Below the pieces are notes generated by a model, which had not been told where the DNA came from, made no database searches, and saw only the letters and a list, made by a program, of their open reading frames with translations. A stretch of DNA of 64,000 nt from JANNPJ01 sp965200525 (GTDB lineage: Bacteria > Actinomycetota > Actinomycetes > Actinomycetales > Kineosporiaceae): contig OZ241368.1 in NCBI GenBank assembly GCA_965200525.1, positions 7,280,422 through 7,344,421 on the forward strand. The letters run 5' to 3'. Position 1 is the first letter of the stretch, and each line of letters opens with the position of its first letter. The position numbers were made by a program, and so were the translations under genes. Below, piece by piece: positions 17,741-25,724 of this stretch.

Positions 17741-18229
17741 ATGACCGAAACCCAGCGGCAACCGGTGCCCCGCGAGGACGGCGGTGAGCTTGCGACCGCG
17801 CTGGCCTTCCTGAACTTCGCTCGCGAGTGCGTGATCAAGAAGGCCGATGACGTGTCGGACGAGGATGTTCGACGCCCCCTGGTGCCCACCGGCACGTCAC
17901 TGATCCGCCTCATCCGTCACCTGACCGACGGGGAGTACTACTGGTTCCAGGTGCACCTGCTCGGCGAGGGGGCCGAGCCCGACTGGGACGCCGCCGAGAG
18001 TGACGACCGGCCTCCGGCCCAGATCATCGCCGACTACCGGGCCGCGATCGAGGCCAGCAACCGCGCCATCGCCAAGATCAACGACCCGAACGCGCTCGCG
18101 GTGCGGCCGGTGGACGGACGCCGACTGTCGTTGCGATGGACGATCGCGCACATGACCTCGGAGACCGCCCGGCACGCCGGTCACGCCGACATCGTGCGCG
18201 AACTGATCGACGGCGTCACCGGGCGCTGA
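17741..18229 (+). CDS. DinB-like / DUF664 four-helix protein
   Basis: A 162-residue protein of the DinB-like superfamily (DUF664), small four-helix bundles that often bind a metal through three histidines and may act as thiol (mycothiol)-dependent transferases. The histidines expected for the metal site are seen in RLIRHLTDGEYYWF and in MTSETARHAGHADIVREL at the C-terminus. The length is typical. No Shine-Dalgarno sequence is evident before the ATG, so it may be translated from a leaderless or weakly primed message. It faces away from the metabolite cluster and toward the photolyase-related gene, to which it is convergent. The substrate is unknown. Confidence 0.8.
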   Translation: MTETQRQPVPREDGGELATALAFLNFARECVIKKADDVSDEDVRRPLVPTGTSLIRLIRHLTDGEYYWFQVHLLGEGAEPDWDAAESDDRPPAQIIADYRAAIEASNRAIAKINDPNALAVRPVDGRRLSLRWTIAHMTSETARHAGHADIVRELIDGVTGR

Positions 18230-18257
18230 GGGCGGTCCGCGCTGATCGGCGGGTCGC

Positions 18258-19832
18258 TCACGGCGGGTCGGCGCCCCGCTGGCCTTCCTGCTCGACGACG
18301 GCCTCACGGTCGCGCAACCGGGCCAGGCCGGCCAGCGGGCGGCTCATCCGGTGGTTGGCCTCGAACGCAGGCCGGTTGCGGTCCAGGAAGGCCCAGTAGC
18401 CGGCCGTGAACGGGCACGCCTTCTCGCCCAGGCGCTGTTTCGGGTCATAGACGCAGTCGTGGCAGTGGTCGCTCATCTTGTTGATGTAGGCCCCACCGGC
18501 CGCGTAGGGCTTGGTCATCATCGTGCCGCCGTCGGCGTGCAGGGCCATGCCGACGACATTGGGGACCATGACCCAGTCGTAACCGTCGACGAAGGTCCGG
18601 TGGAACCAGTCCGTGACCGCGACCGGGTCGTAGCCACGCTGAAGCGCCCAGTTGCCCAGCACCATCAACCGCTGGATGTGGTGGGCCCAGCCGTCCTCGC
18701 GGACCGAGCGCAGCGCGTGCGAGAGGCAGCGCGCCTGCACCTGACCGTCGGCGTCCAGGTCGGCGAACCATTCGGGAAGGGGTTCGCGGGCCCGCGGTTC
18801 GTTGCGGTGGCGGTAGTCGTCGCCGAAGTGCCAGTACAGGTGCCAGACGTACTCGCGCCAGCCGACGACCTGGCGGATGAAACCCTCGGCGCTCGGCAGC
18901 GGCGCGTCACCTTCCGCGTAGGCCTGGGCGGCCCGGGTGGCGACGTCGACCGGGTGCAACAGGCCGAGATTCAGCGGCACCGACAGCAGCGAGTGAGCCA
19001 TCCAGCGATCGCCTTCGAGGATCGCGTCCTCGTACGGCCCGAAATCGCCCAGCCGCGTGGTCACGAAGTGCTCGAGGCAGGCTCGGGCCTCGTCAGCGGT
19101 GACAGCGAATCGTCGGGGGCCGTCCTCGCCGAGGAACGCGACGCCGTCCTCCCGCTCCCAGCGGTCCAGATCGGCGCGTACCTGCTCGTCGATCTCGTCC
19201 TCCGCCGGCCACCAGGGGGGCGCCAGGGCGGTGCTGTCGGCCAGGGTCCGGGTCCGGGGTGGCGGCTGCCGGTTGTCCTGGTCGTAGTTCCAGCGACCGC
19301 CGACCGGTTCGCCGTCCGTCTCGATCAGCAACTGGTGGTGGCGGCGCACCTGCCGGTAGAAGTCCTCCATCAGCAGCCGTTGGCTGCCCCGGTGCTGGGC
19401 CCAGTGGGCGAACTGGGCCTGGCTCACGGCCCAGCCGCGGGCCGGCAGGACCCGGAGGCGACCTGCTTCGGCCAGGGAGTCGGTCAGCCGACGAGCGGCA
19501 TAGGTGGTGGGCGCGCAGACCGTCAGGTCAGCGTCGTCCGGCAGGAGCTGCAGGGCCTGGCGGTAGGTGTCGGTGCGCAGCAACACCGCCTGTTCCCCCA
19601 GCTCGGCCGCCCGGTGGCGCAGCGCGGAGAGCACCAGGTGGGCCTTACGCCGGTGAAACCGGCGACGACGGAACACCGCCTGAGACTCGATCAGCACGGC
19701 CGGCTGGCCCGGGGTGTCGAGAAAGTGCGGGCCGAGCTGGTCGGCGAACAACCAGCGACGCCCGCCCGACGCTGGGCGCCCGAGAGCTTCGGTGGCGATC
19801 TCGCCGGCGGTCCGGTGGTCGGTGTTCGGCAC
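18258..19832 (-). CDS. Iron-sulfur bacterial cryptochrome/photolyase-related protein (FeS-BCP, PhrB-like)
   Basis: A 524-residue member of the deoxyribodipyrimidine photolyase-related (FeS-BCP) family, which repairs (6-4) photoproducts or senses light using FAD and a [4Fe-4S] cluster. The start region GRRWLFADQLGPHFLD is the family N-terminus. The four cluster cysteines are visible: one in QARCLSHALRS and three in SDHCHDCVYDPKQRLGEKAC, followed by PFTAGYW. Helical FAD-binding segments such as GWREYVWHLYW and MVPNVVGMALHADGG are present. The length is family-typical and the gene seems intact. It ends 29 bases from the converging DinB-like gene and is followed upstream by an unrelated MFS gene. 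Confidence 0.92.
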   Translation of the reverse strand: MPNTDHRTAGEIATEALGRPASGGRRWLFADQLGPHFLDTPGQPAVLIESQAVFRRRRFHRRKAHLVLSALRHRAAELGEQAVLLRTDTYRQALQLLPDDADLTVCAPTTYAARRLTDSLAEAGRLRVLPARGWAVSQAQFAHWAQHRGSQRLLMEDFYRQVRRHHQLLIETDGEPVGGRWNYDQDNRQPPPRTRTLADSTALAPPWWPAEDEIDEQVRADLDRWEREDGVAFLGEDGPRRFAVTADEARACLEHFVTTRLGDFGPYEDAILEGDRWMAHSLLSVPLNLGLLHPVDVATRAAQAYAEGDAPLPSAEGFIRQVVGWREYVWHLYWHFGDDYRHRNEPRAREPLPEWFADLDADGQVQARCLSHALRSVREDGWAHHIQRLMVLGNWALQRGYDPVAVTDWFHRTFVDGYDWVMVPNVVGMALHADGGTMMTKPYAAGGAYINKMSDHCHDCVYDPKQRLGEKACPFTAGYWAFLDRNRPAFEANHRMSRPLAGLARLRDREAVVEQEGQRGADPP

Positions 19833-19908
19833 CGGCCCAGCCTGCCCGCTGCCGGCGACGAGCGCGCGCTGACGTCACTGGCGGCCTCATCGGTTTCGTG
19901 CGGGCGGG

Positions 19909-21222
19909 TCAGGCTGCAGGCTGGGCGCTCACCGGGAGCAGCTGAGCCTGCGGGACGGGCGCCGGTGGCCGCGCCGCCAGCAGCAGGGCGAGGCCCCCCA
20001 CACACAGCACGACATTGGTGACGTAGGCCCAGCGGAACCCGAACTCCTGAGCCAGGCCGAAGATCGGCCCGCCCAGCACGGCACCGATCGGAAAGGAATT
20101 CGTGAACAGGGTGGTGGCCCGGCCGGGCCGGCCGGGCAGCATGTCCTGCATGTAGGTGATGCCAAGGCCGTTGACGGCCGCGATGAACAGGGCGTTCACG
20201 ATCTGGGCGCCGACCAGCAGCGGCACACCGGTGGCCAGGACGGCCAGCAGCTCGTAGACGACGCCGCAGCAGGCGCCGGCCACGACCAGCGACCGCAGCC
20301 GGATGCGCGTGGTCAGCCAGCCCAGGCCCAGCATGAGGGGAATCTCCAGGAAGGCGCAGAACCCGAGGATCAGGCCCGCGTCGGCGACCTTGCCCCCGAG
20401 GTCACGGCTGACGTAGAGCGGGAGCGCCTGGACGCCGAGCGCCAGCGGGCACTGCAGCAGGACGAACGCGACCACGGTCAGCCACAGCACCAGCCGGGTC
20501 GGTTCCGGCCCGGGACGAACGGCAGGCTCCACGACGACGTCCGAGTCCGATCGCACCGAGGACGGCGGCGGCACCGGGTCCGAGGGTGGCACCAGGTCTG
20601 ACGGTGGCTCGACCGCGGGAGCCGAACCCGGCTGCTCCTTCAGGAGGAAGACCGCGACCAGACCGCTCGCGACGTAGGTGGCCGAGGCCGCCGCGTAGAG
20701 CAGGCGGAAGCCCCCGAGGCTGAGCAGGAGGGCGGCCAGCGGCGGCCCGGCCACCCAGGCCAGCGAGAACACGGTCCGCAGCGCGCTGATGCCCATGGCC
20801 GCCCGATCCGGGTCGTCGCGGCTGAGAACCTGCCGGGCGTAGGCGAAGCTCTGGGGATACAGCGCACCCGCGAAGGCGAACAGCGTCACCGAGACGGCCA
20901 GCAGGACGGCGTATTCGCGCACGAACGCGGCCAGCCCGGTGCCGATCAGGCCGGACAGGGAGGCGGCGATCATGATCTTTCGGCGGATCGGCCACCGGTC
21001 GGACGCGCGCCCGACCAGGGTCGACGAGACCACACCGGCCAGGGGCGTGGCGATCAGGAACGCGGTGACCTCGAGGGGGCCGGCGTGGACGGCCGTGCTC
21101 AGGAACAGTGACAGGAACGGCCCCACCATCGCCGTCGAGATGCCGACCGCGAGGAACACCGCGGCCAGGGGCAGCAGGGTTCGGCCGACGGACCGTGGGA
21201 GCAGATCGGTGTCCAGGGCCAT
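19909..21222 (-). CDS. MFS exporter, sugar-efflux (SetA-like) type
   Basis: A 437-residue major facilitator with 12 predicted membrane segments split 6+6 by a long Pro/Ser/Val-rich cytoplasmic loop at about residues 190-240. STLVGRASDRWPIRRK is the loop 2-3 motif A. The overall pattern (GPFLSLFLSTAVHAGPLEV near the N-terminus) resembles sugar-efflux transporters of the SetA/SotB group. The ATG at 21222 is preferred over 21249 because an AGGGTGG lies just upstream of it. The gene has no obvious partner, and the substrate cannot be deduced. Confidence 0.85.
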   Translation of the reverse strand: MALDTDLLPRSVGRTLLPLAAVFLAVGISTAMVGPFLSLFLSTAVHAGPLEVTAFLIATPLAGVVSSTLVGRASDRWPIRRKIMIAASLSGLIGTGLAAFVREYAVLLAVSVTLFAFAGALYPQSFAYARQVLSRDDPDRAAMGISALRTVFSLAWVAGPPLAALLLSLGGFRLLYAAASATYVASGLVAVFLLKEQPGSAPAVEPPSDLVPPSDPVPPPSSVRSDSDVVVEPAVRPGPEPTRLVLWLTVVAFVLLQCPLALGVQALPLYVSRDLGGKVADAGLILGFCAFLEIPLMLGLGWLTTRIRLRSLVVAGACCGVVYELLAVLATGVPLLVGAQIVNALFIAAVNGLGITYMQDMLPGRPGRATTLFTNSFPIGAVLGGPIFGLAQEFGFRWAYVTNVVLCVGGLALLLAARPPAPVPQAQLLPVSAQPAA

Positions 21223-21303
21223 GGTCGGCCACCCTACGGTGCCGTACATCCGTTCTTCGCCTGCTTTTCCGGCCGCGCCCGCCGTCCGCCACCTTGCCCA
21301 CGG

Positions 21304-21735
21304 TCACGGAGTGGCTTCGTGCCCCGCTTGCCCGTGCGTGCGCCGCTGCTCCTTCATCTGGGCCTCGAACAGGTGACGGCGGCCCTGGAGCAGCTCGTCG
21401 CGGGCCGCCCGCTCCGTCTCCCGGAACACCGACCAGTAGCCGTCGTCGTACTCCTCGACGATCTGGAACGTCCATCGTCCCTGAAGGACGTTTCGGCCGA
21501 TCAGGTCGCGTTCGATCCGGTCGGCCAGCTGTGGGTGGCCGGCTTCGCGGAGCCCCTGCACCGCCTCCCCCAGGGCCAGATCGGCGCCGCCGGTGAGCTG
21601 GTGGAACTCGTACAGGTGGCCCCGGGCTCGCTCGACCGTCTCCAGGGCCTCGGACAGCTTGCCGAGCGCCTCGACCGTCTCCTGGCTCGCGCCGTCCGGA
21701 ATCTGGTGGTTCTCGTCCGGCCCCTCATCGACCAT
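21304..21735 (-). CDS. Conserved-type hypothetical helical protein (143 aa)
   Basis: A soluble, charged, mostly alpha-helical protein. A heptad-like stretch (VEALGKLSEALETVERARGH, about residues 20-40) is followed by LADRIERDLIGRN and a Trp/Tyr-rich segment (RWTFQIVEEYDDGYW), then a basic helix near the C-terminus. I do not recognise a named domain; similar small proteins are common in actinomycetes. It is divided from the MFS gene by 81 bases and runs in the same direction, so co-expression is possible. Codon use is normal for the window. Confidence 0.7.
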   Translation of the reverse strand: MVDEGPDENHQIPDGASQETVEALGKLSEALETVERARGHLYEFHQLTGGADLALGEAVQGLREAGHPQLADRIERDLIGRNVLQGRWTFQIVEEYDDGYWSVFRETERAARDELLQGRRHLFEAQMKEQRRTHGQAGHEATP

Positions 21736-21862
21736 GAGCGTGCTCCAGTTCTTCGTACCGCGTTCACCTTCGTCCGGGGGCGACAGACCGCCCCGTCGAA
21801 CCTACCCGGACCGAGCCCGGTGCGCTCGTGTGGACACCCGGGCCCGAACCGGGCGGACGACG

Positions 21863-22651
21863 TCAGGAGCAGATGCTCGGACCAGGCCCGGCGACCCGGT
21901 GCAGGCGGATGGTCAGCGCCACCTGACTGTCCTTGGGCAGGGTCGTGCCGTACCAGCCACCCTTGGCCATGGCCGCCTTGACCACCGACATCTTGACCAG
22001 AACCACCTTGACCTCGTAGTTCTGTCCGACGGAGTCGTCGCGCGACCCGAAGAACTGGGCGCCGCTCCAGTGCGACAGCTGAGCCGGGTCGTCCCAGCCG
22101 ACGACCGGCTGGAAATAGCTGTTCTCGTCGTGGTTGACGGTGTTCTTCACCGCCAGCATCAGAGTCTGACCCGAGGGAACCTTCGCCGTCCCTGAAAACA
22201 TCTCGCAGCGGTGCACATCCGCTCCGTTCGCCGGGCTGGCCAGGACGACGCCGTGGGTGCCCTTGGTCGCCGGCCCGGCCGCACCGGTCGACGTCGCCGT
22301 TGTTCCCGGTGTCGCCGACGGAATCCCGAGATCGGCCCCCGGCAGGGGCGGGGTCGTGATGTCGCTGGCGTTGCGGTCCGGCAGAACCCCGACCAGAGCC
22401 GCCAGCCCGAGCAGGAGCGCGAGGCCCCCCGCGGCCACGGCGGCCGGCGCCTCACCACCGGCGAGCCTACGGTCGCCGTCCATGAATCGCGTTGCCACCA
22501 GGACGACCGCGGCGCCGAACACGGCTCCCAGGACCCAGACCTGAGCACTGCCGCCCTGCCAGAGCTGAACCCCTTCGACGAACAGCGCCATGACCGAAGC
22601 CACGATCACAATGCTGAGAGTCAGCCGACCCGCGTGTTTTTTGGCACCCAT
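21863..22651 (-). CDS. Membrane-anchored protein with extracytoplasmic domain (262 aa)
   Basis: The N-terminal ~100 residues hold three hydrophobic segments (LSIVIVASVMALFV; VWVLGAVFGAAVVLVAT; AVAAGGLALLLGLAALVGVL). They are followed by a Thr/Pro/Ala linker and a C-terminal ~130-residue domain with SPANGADVHRCEMFSGTAKV and two cysteines likely to form an external disulfide. This domain has the same layout as the C-terminal parts of the next two genes, which suggests a family of surface proteins encoded together. The ATG at 22651 follows a GGGG-containing leader; a TTG 12 bases upstream is less likely. The function is unknown. It is the distal gene of the run that starts at MoxR. Confidence 0.72.
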   Translation of the reverse strand: MGAKKHAGRLTLSIVIVASVMALFVEGVQLWQGGSAQVWVLGAVFGAAVVLVATRFMDGDRRLAGGEAPAAVAAGGLALLLGLAALVGVLPDRNASDITTPPLPGADLGIPSATPGTTATSTGAAGPATKGTHGVVLASPANGADVHRCEMFSGTAKVPSGQTLMLAVKNTVNHDENSYFQPVVGWDDPAQLSHWSGAQFFGSRDDSVGQNYEVKVVLVKMSVVKAAMAKGGWYGTTLPKDSQVALTIRLHRVAGPGPSICS

Positions 22652-22689
22652 GTGAAACCCCAATCGGAAGGAGAGAAGGAAGCAGCGAT

Positions 22690-23484
22690 TCAGAGGGTCA
22701 ACGACACGTGCCCGGACACCGTGCAGGTGTCGCAGGGTTCGTCCTGATACGCATCGGCCCTGCTGATCAGCTCGACCAGGTCCGCAGACATGGCGTCCGG
22801 GAACTGGGCGACGTACACCTTGCGCTGAGCCGACTTCGGCGAGACGTCGAGGGTGTAGGTCAGGTCGATGTGGTACTTGCCGGCGGTCTTGAGTTTGGCC
22901 TTCGGGTAGAACTCGTCGTCGGTGACCGGGCTGCCGTCGTAGTGCAGCCTCTGCATGAGCCAGTACGAGTTGCCGGATTTCGGCGGGCGGCGAATCGTGC
23001 CCTTCACCTCGATGTGCTCAAGCGCGGGCTGGTCCGGGTCTGCTACGGCGTGGCTCACCTTGACCGTGGCCGCCGGGCCGTGGTGAGCCTGGTTCGATAC
23101 CACGAACGGCCAGATCCAGAGACCGGCGGCGCCGAGAAAGGTGGCCACCAGCAGCAGCTGGACGATCAACCCGTCCCGGGCCGGTAGCGGGCGGCGCCTT
23201 CGGGCCTTCGGGCCCGTTTTGATGCCCAAGATGCGTTCACCCAGGGGTGGGCCGGTCGCCCACCTCGAAGCATCAGATTCGGGCGAGAATTCGTCGCGAC
23301 TGGTCGCCATGGCCAAGACAGCAGCACCCAGAGTCAGCAGGGCGATGGCAACCACAATCCAGCGGCTCGTTGGCGTGTCGATGTCGAATTTCTCGAAAGC
23401 CACCTGGTTGCCCACGATGCCGGAGACGGTCGACAGCACCGCGGTGCCGATGATGCGCAGATCCTTGGACGCCAGGGCCATCAT
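22690..23484 (-). CDS. Membrane-anchored protein with extracytoplasmic domain (264 aa)
   Basis: Two N-terminal membrane segments (residues ~10-60), a basic cytoplasmic loop with ARRRRPLPARD, and a third membrane segment (LIVQLLLVATFLGAAGLWIW) precede an external domain of about 140 residues. That domain contains EVKGTIRRPPKSGNSYWL and ends in a Cys-x-x-Cys (PCDTCTVSG). Its layout parallels the C-terminal domains of the genes on either side. The ATG at 23484 follows GGAGG and overlaps the stop of the upstream gene (ATGATGA region), so the two are translationally coupled. No known family is recognised. Confidence 0.72.
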   Translation of the reverse strand: MMALASKDLRIIGTAVLSTVSGIVGNQVAFEKFDIDTPTSRWIVVAIALLTLGAAVLAMATSRDEFSPESDASRWATGPPLGERILGIKTGPKARRRRPLPARDGLIVQLLLVATFLGAAGLWIWPFVVSNQAHHGPAATVKVSHAVADPDQPALEHIEVKGTIRRPPKSGNSYWLMQRLHYDGSPVTDDEFYPKAKLKTAGKYHIDLTYTLDVSPKSAQRKVYVAQFPDAMSADLVELISRADAYQDEPCDTCTVSGHVSLTL

Positions 23485-25724
23485 TCATTCCTCCTGCGGT
23501 CCGGGACCGGCGACGCCGCTGTCGTCGGTGGCCCCGCGGGCGTCGTGGGTGAGGGTGCCGGAGTGGTCGGCGGTGGTGCCGGGGTCGTCGTCGGCACAGG
23601 TGCCGGTGTCGTTGTCGGCGGGGGCGCCGGGGTCGTTGTCGGAGGAGGTGCCTTCGTGGTCGGGTCAGCCGCTGGTGTGGTCTCCTTCGGCGGGTCCGGC
23701 GGGGTCGTCGTTGCCGGGGGCTGCGTGGTCGGCAAGGGCCGCAACGTGAAATGGGCAACGTTGGAGACCAGATCGCCGTGCGTACTCGTCAGCCCCTCGC
23801 GAGTTGCCCAGCTCTGGTGGTACTGATCCAGCAGGACCGCAGCATCAGCTCCGGTCGCCGAGACCACGAATGCGTTTCGCCCACCCCGGTCGTCCGACGT
23901 GTCGAAATTCAGGGTGTACGTCGAACTGCCGGTGCGGGACGGCAGGATCCCCTGGACGAAGAAGCCGTTGCCCGACCACTCGACCAGAAGGAAGTACGTG
24001 TAACCAGGCAGAGGGGCAATGTGAGCATCCGTCGCTGCCACCGGATCGCTCCCGCTGGTCGAGACGCTGATGGTGACGTCGCTGGTCGACGGGCCGCCTC
24101 GGGTCGGGCCGGCGCTGTTCGTCGGTCCGGAACTGGCCGTGGGACCGTCAGAGCTGGTCGGGCCACCCGGACTCGGCGGGCCACCCGGGTTCGTCGGACC
24201 ACCCGGGTTCGTCGGACCACCCGGGTTCGTCGGACCACCCGGGTTCGTCGGACCGGCACTGTTCGTGGGACCACCAGGGTCGGTGGGACCGCCGGAGTTC
24301 GTCGGACCGGCGCTGTCGGTCGGACCAGTCGGACTGGTCGGGCCGGCACTGTTCGTCGGGCCGGTACCGACCGGCCCCGGTGCGGTGGCCTCGCCACCCG
24401 GTGAGCTGGTCTGGGGAGCGCTCGGGCCACCGGTCGGCGATCCGATCGGGCGAGACTCTCCCGCGGGGCTCGTTTCCCCAGGTGACGCCGTCGGTGAGCC
24501 GGACGGCGAACTCGACCGCGGGGTCGGTTGCGAGTTCGACGCGGACGGCCGATCGGTGGCCGTCGCCGACGGCCGCGACGACTGAGACGGTCGGCTCGTT
24601 GCTGACGGCGGCGGCGAGGACGGTGCCGCACCGGACCGGTCGGGCGGCGTCGTGGTCGCGGAGGATTCGGGTGTGGACGACGGCCGCGTGACGGGCTTGT
24701 CGGGCACCGGACTGGATACCGCGTGTTTGGGCACCAGCGTCACCGTGTCGTCGGGCGCGATCACAGCGGCGCTCGCGCCGTTCGGTGGGTTGGCGAACGT
24801 GTACCCCTGCTGCTGTACGAGCTGGAAGTCGGTCCCGGCGGCGAACACCGCCAGGGTCGAGACCTGAGTGCCGCGCAGTCGCACGACCCAGACCCGGCCG
24901 CCCACCGGGTCCGACAGCAGGAGCCGGCCGGCCGCGACGACAGCGGCTACCCTCCGTCCGGACAGTGTGCTGAGCCCGGGGAGCCGCGCCCCGGTCGTGC
25001 AGGAGCCAGCGGCCCGGCTGCAGCCGGTCACGGTTCCGTCGGCCGGATCGAAGAGGTAGACCCGCCCCGAGTCCTGGTCACCAGCGACCTGCACCTCGGA
25101 TGAGAGCTCGTGGACGACCTTGGCCCGGGAACGTTCTCGTGAGCCGTCGTACCAGGTGACGGTGCCGCGGTCGAGATCGACCACGGCGGGGTCGGCGCCG
25201 GTGGCGGCGATCCGATAGTGGGCCGGCAGCGCGGGGCCGGCTCCGAGCCCGGCCCGGCCGCGGCCCGGCTCGACCCGGGCCAGCCGCCCGTCCGGCGTCG
25301 GGTACAGATACACGTGCGCCCCGGAGACGACCTGGGTGGCCGTCGTCAGGTCCAGCCCGGACAGGGCCAGCTGGGACGGCGAGAGGGTGACCGCACTGAT
25401 GCTGCGCAACAGCCCGGCGCCCCGATCGATCCCGTAGGCCGTCCCCCCGGCCTGCACCACCTCCAGTCCGGCCGGGGCCATCGGCACCGCGGTCACGAAC
25501 GACGCGGAGGGCCCGTCGATCAAGGCCAATTGGTCGGTTCCCCGAGTGCCCAGCCAGGCCTCGGCCGCTGTCATGGTGACCCGGGGATGCTGGTCGTGAT
25601 GGGCGACTCGGGCCAGGATGAACGGCACGGCCAGGGCAAGTGCTCCCAGGAGCGGCAACACCACCGGGCGCAGGCGGGCCGAGGGGGCTGCGGGCCGGGC
25701 CGACCACCACTGTCGAAGGCTCAT
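23481..25724 (-). CDS. Large surface protein: membrane anchor, propeller-like region, repeat linker, C-terminal domain
   Basis: A 747-residue protein. One N-terminal membrane anchor (VVLPLLGALALAVPFILA) is followed by a ~270-residue region with repeated short strands (LLRSISAVTLSPSQLALSGL; GRVYLFDPADGTV; GGRVWVVRLRG) resembling a beta-propeller. Next come ~200 residues of Ser/Thr/Pro linker including tandem GPTNPG units, a ~120-residue globular domain (YTYFLLVEWSGNGFFVQGIL) and a final Pro/Thr-rich tail. Such tails are typical of heavily glycosylated cell-surface proteins in actinomycetes. The ATG overlaps the transglutaminase stop by one base. It belongs to the MoxR operon, so envelope assembly or signalling is plausible; the function is unknown. 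Confidence 0.75.
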   Translation of the reverse strand: MSLRQWWSARPAAPSARLRPVVLPLLGALALAVPFILARVAHHDQHPRVTMTAAEAWLGTRGTDQLALIDGPSASFVTAVPMAPAGLEVVQAGGTAYGIDRGAGLLRSISAVTLSPSQLALSGLDLTTATQVVSGAHVYLYPTPDGRLARVEPGRGRAGLGAGPALPAHYRIAATGADPAVVDLDRGTVTWYDGSRERSRAKVVHELSSEVQVAGDQDSGRVYLFDPADGTVTGCSRAAGSCTTGARLPGLSTLSGRRVAAVVAAGRLLLSDPVGGRVWVVRLRGTQVSTLAVFAAGTDFQLVQQQGYTFANPPNGASAAVIAPDDTVTLVPKHAVSSPVPDKPVTRPSSTPESSATTTPPDRSGAAPSSPPPSATSRPSQSSRPSATATDRPSASNSQPTPRSSSPSGSPTASPGETSPAGESRPIGSPTGGPSAPQTSSPGGEATAPGPVGTGPTNSAGPTSPTGPTDSAGPTNSGGPTDPGGPTNSAGPTNPGGPTNPGGPTNPGGPTNPGGPPSPGGPTSSDGPTASSGPTNSAGPTRGGPSTSDVTISVSTSGSDPVAATDAHIAPLPGYTYFLLVEWSGNGFFVQGILPSRTGSSTYTLNFDTSDDRGGRNAFVVSATGADAAVLLDQYHQSWATREGLTSTHGDLVSNVAHFTLRPLPTTQPPATTTPPDPPKETTPAADPTTKAPPPTTTPAPPPTTTPAPVPTTTPAPPPTTPAPSPTTPAGPPTTAASPVPDRRRNE
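24181..24252 (-). repeat. Four exact 18-bp coding tandem repeats (GPTNPG)
   Basis: Four identical 18-bp units lie inside the surface-protein gene, each coding Gly-Pro-Thr-Asn-Pro-Gly. They are flanked by about ten diverged units (GPTNSA, GPTDPG, GPTSPT and similar). The identity at DNA level implies recent slippage or unequal exchange, and copy number is likely to vary among strains. Confidence 0.85.

Noticed and set aside
24100..24400. CRISPR-like direct repeats
   Set aside because: The 18-bp units are contiguous, without spacers, and are in frame inside a protein gene.
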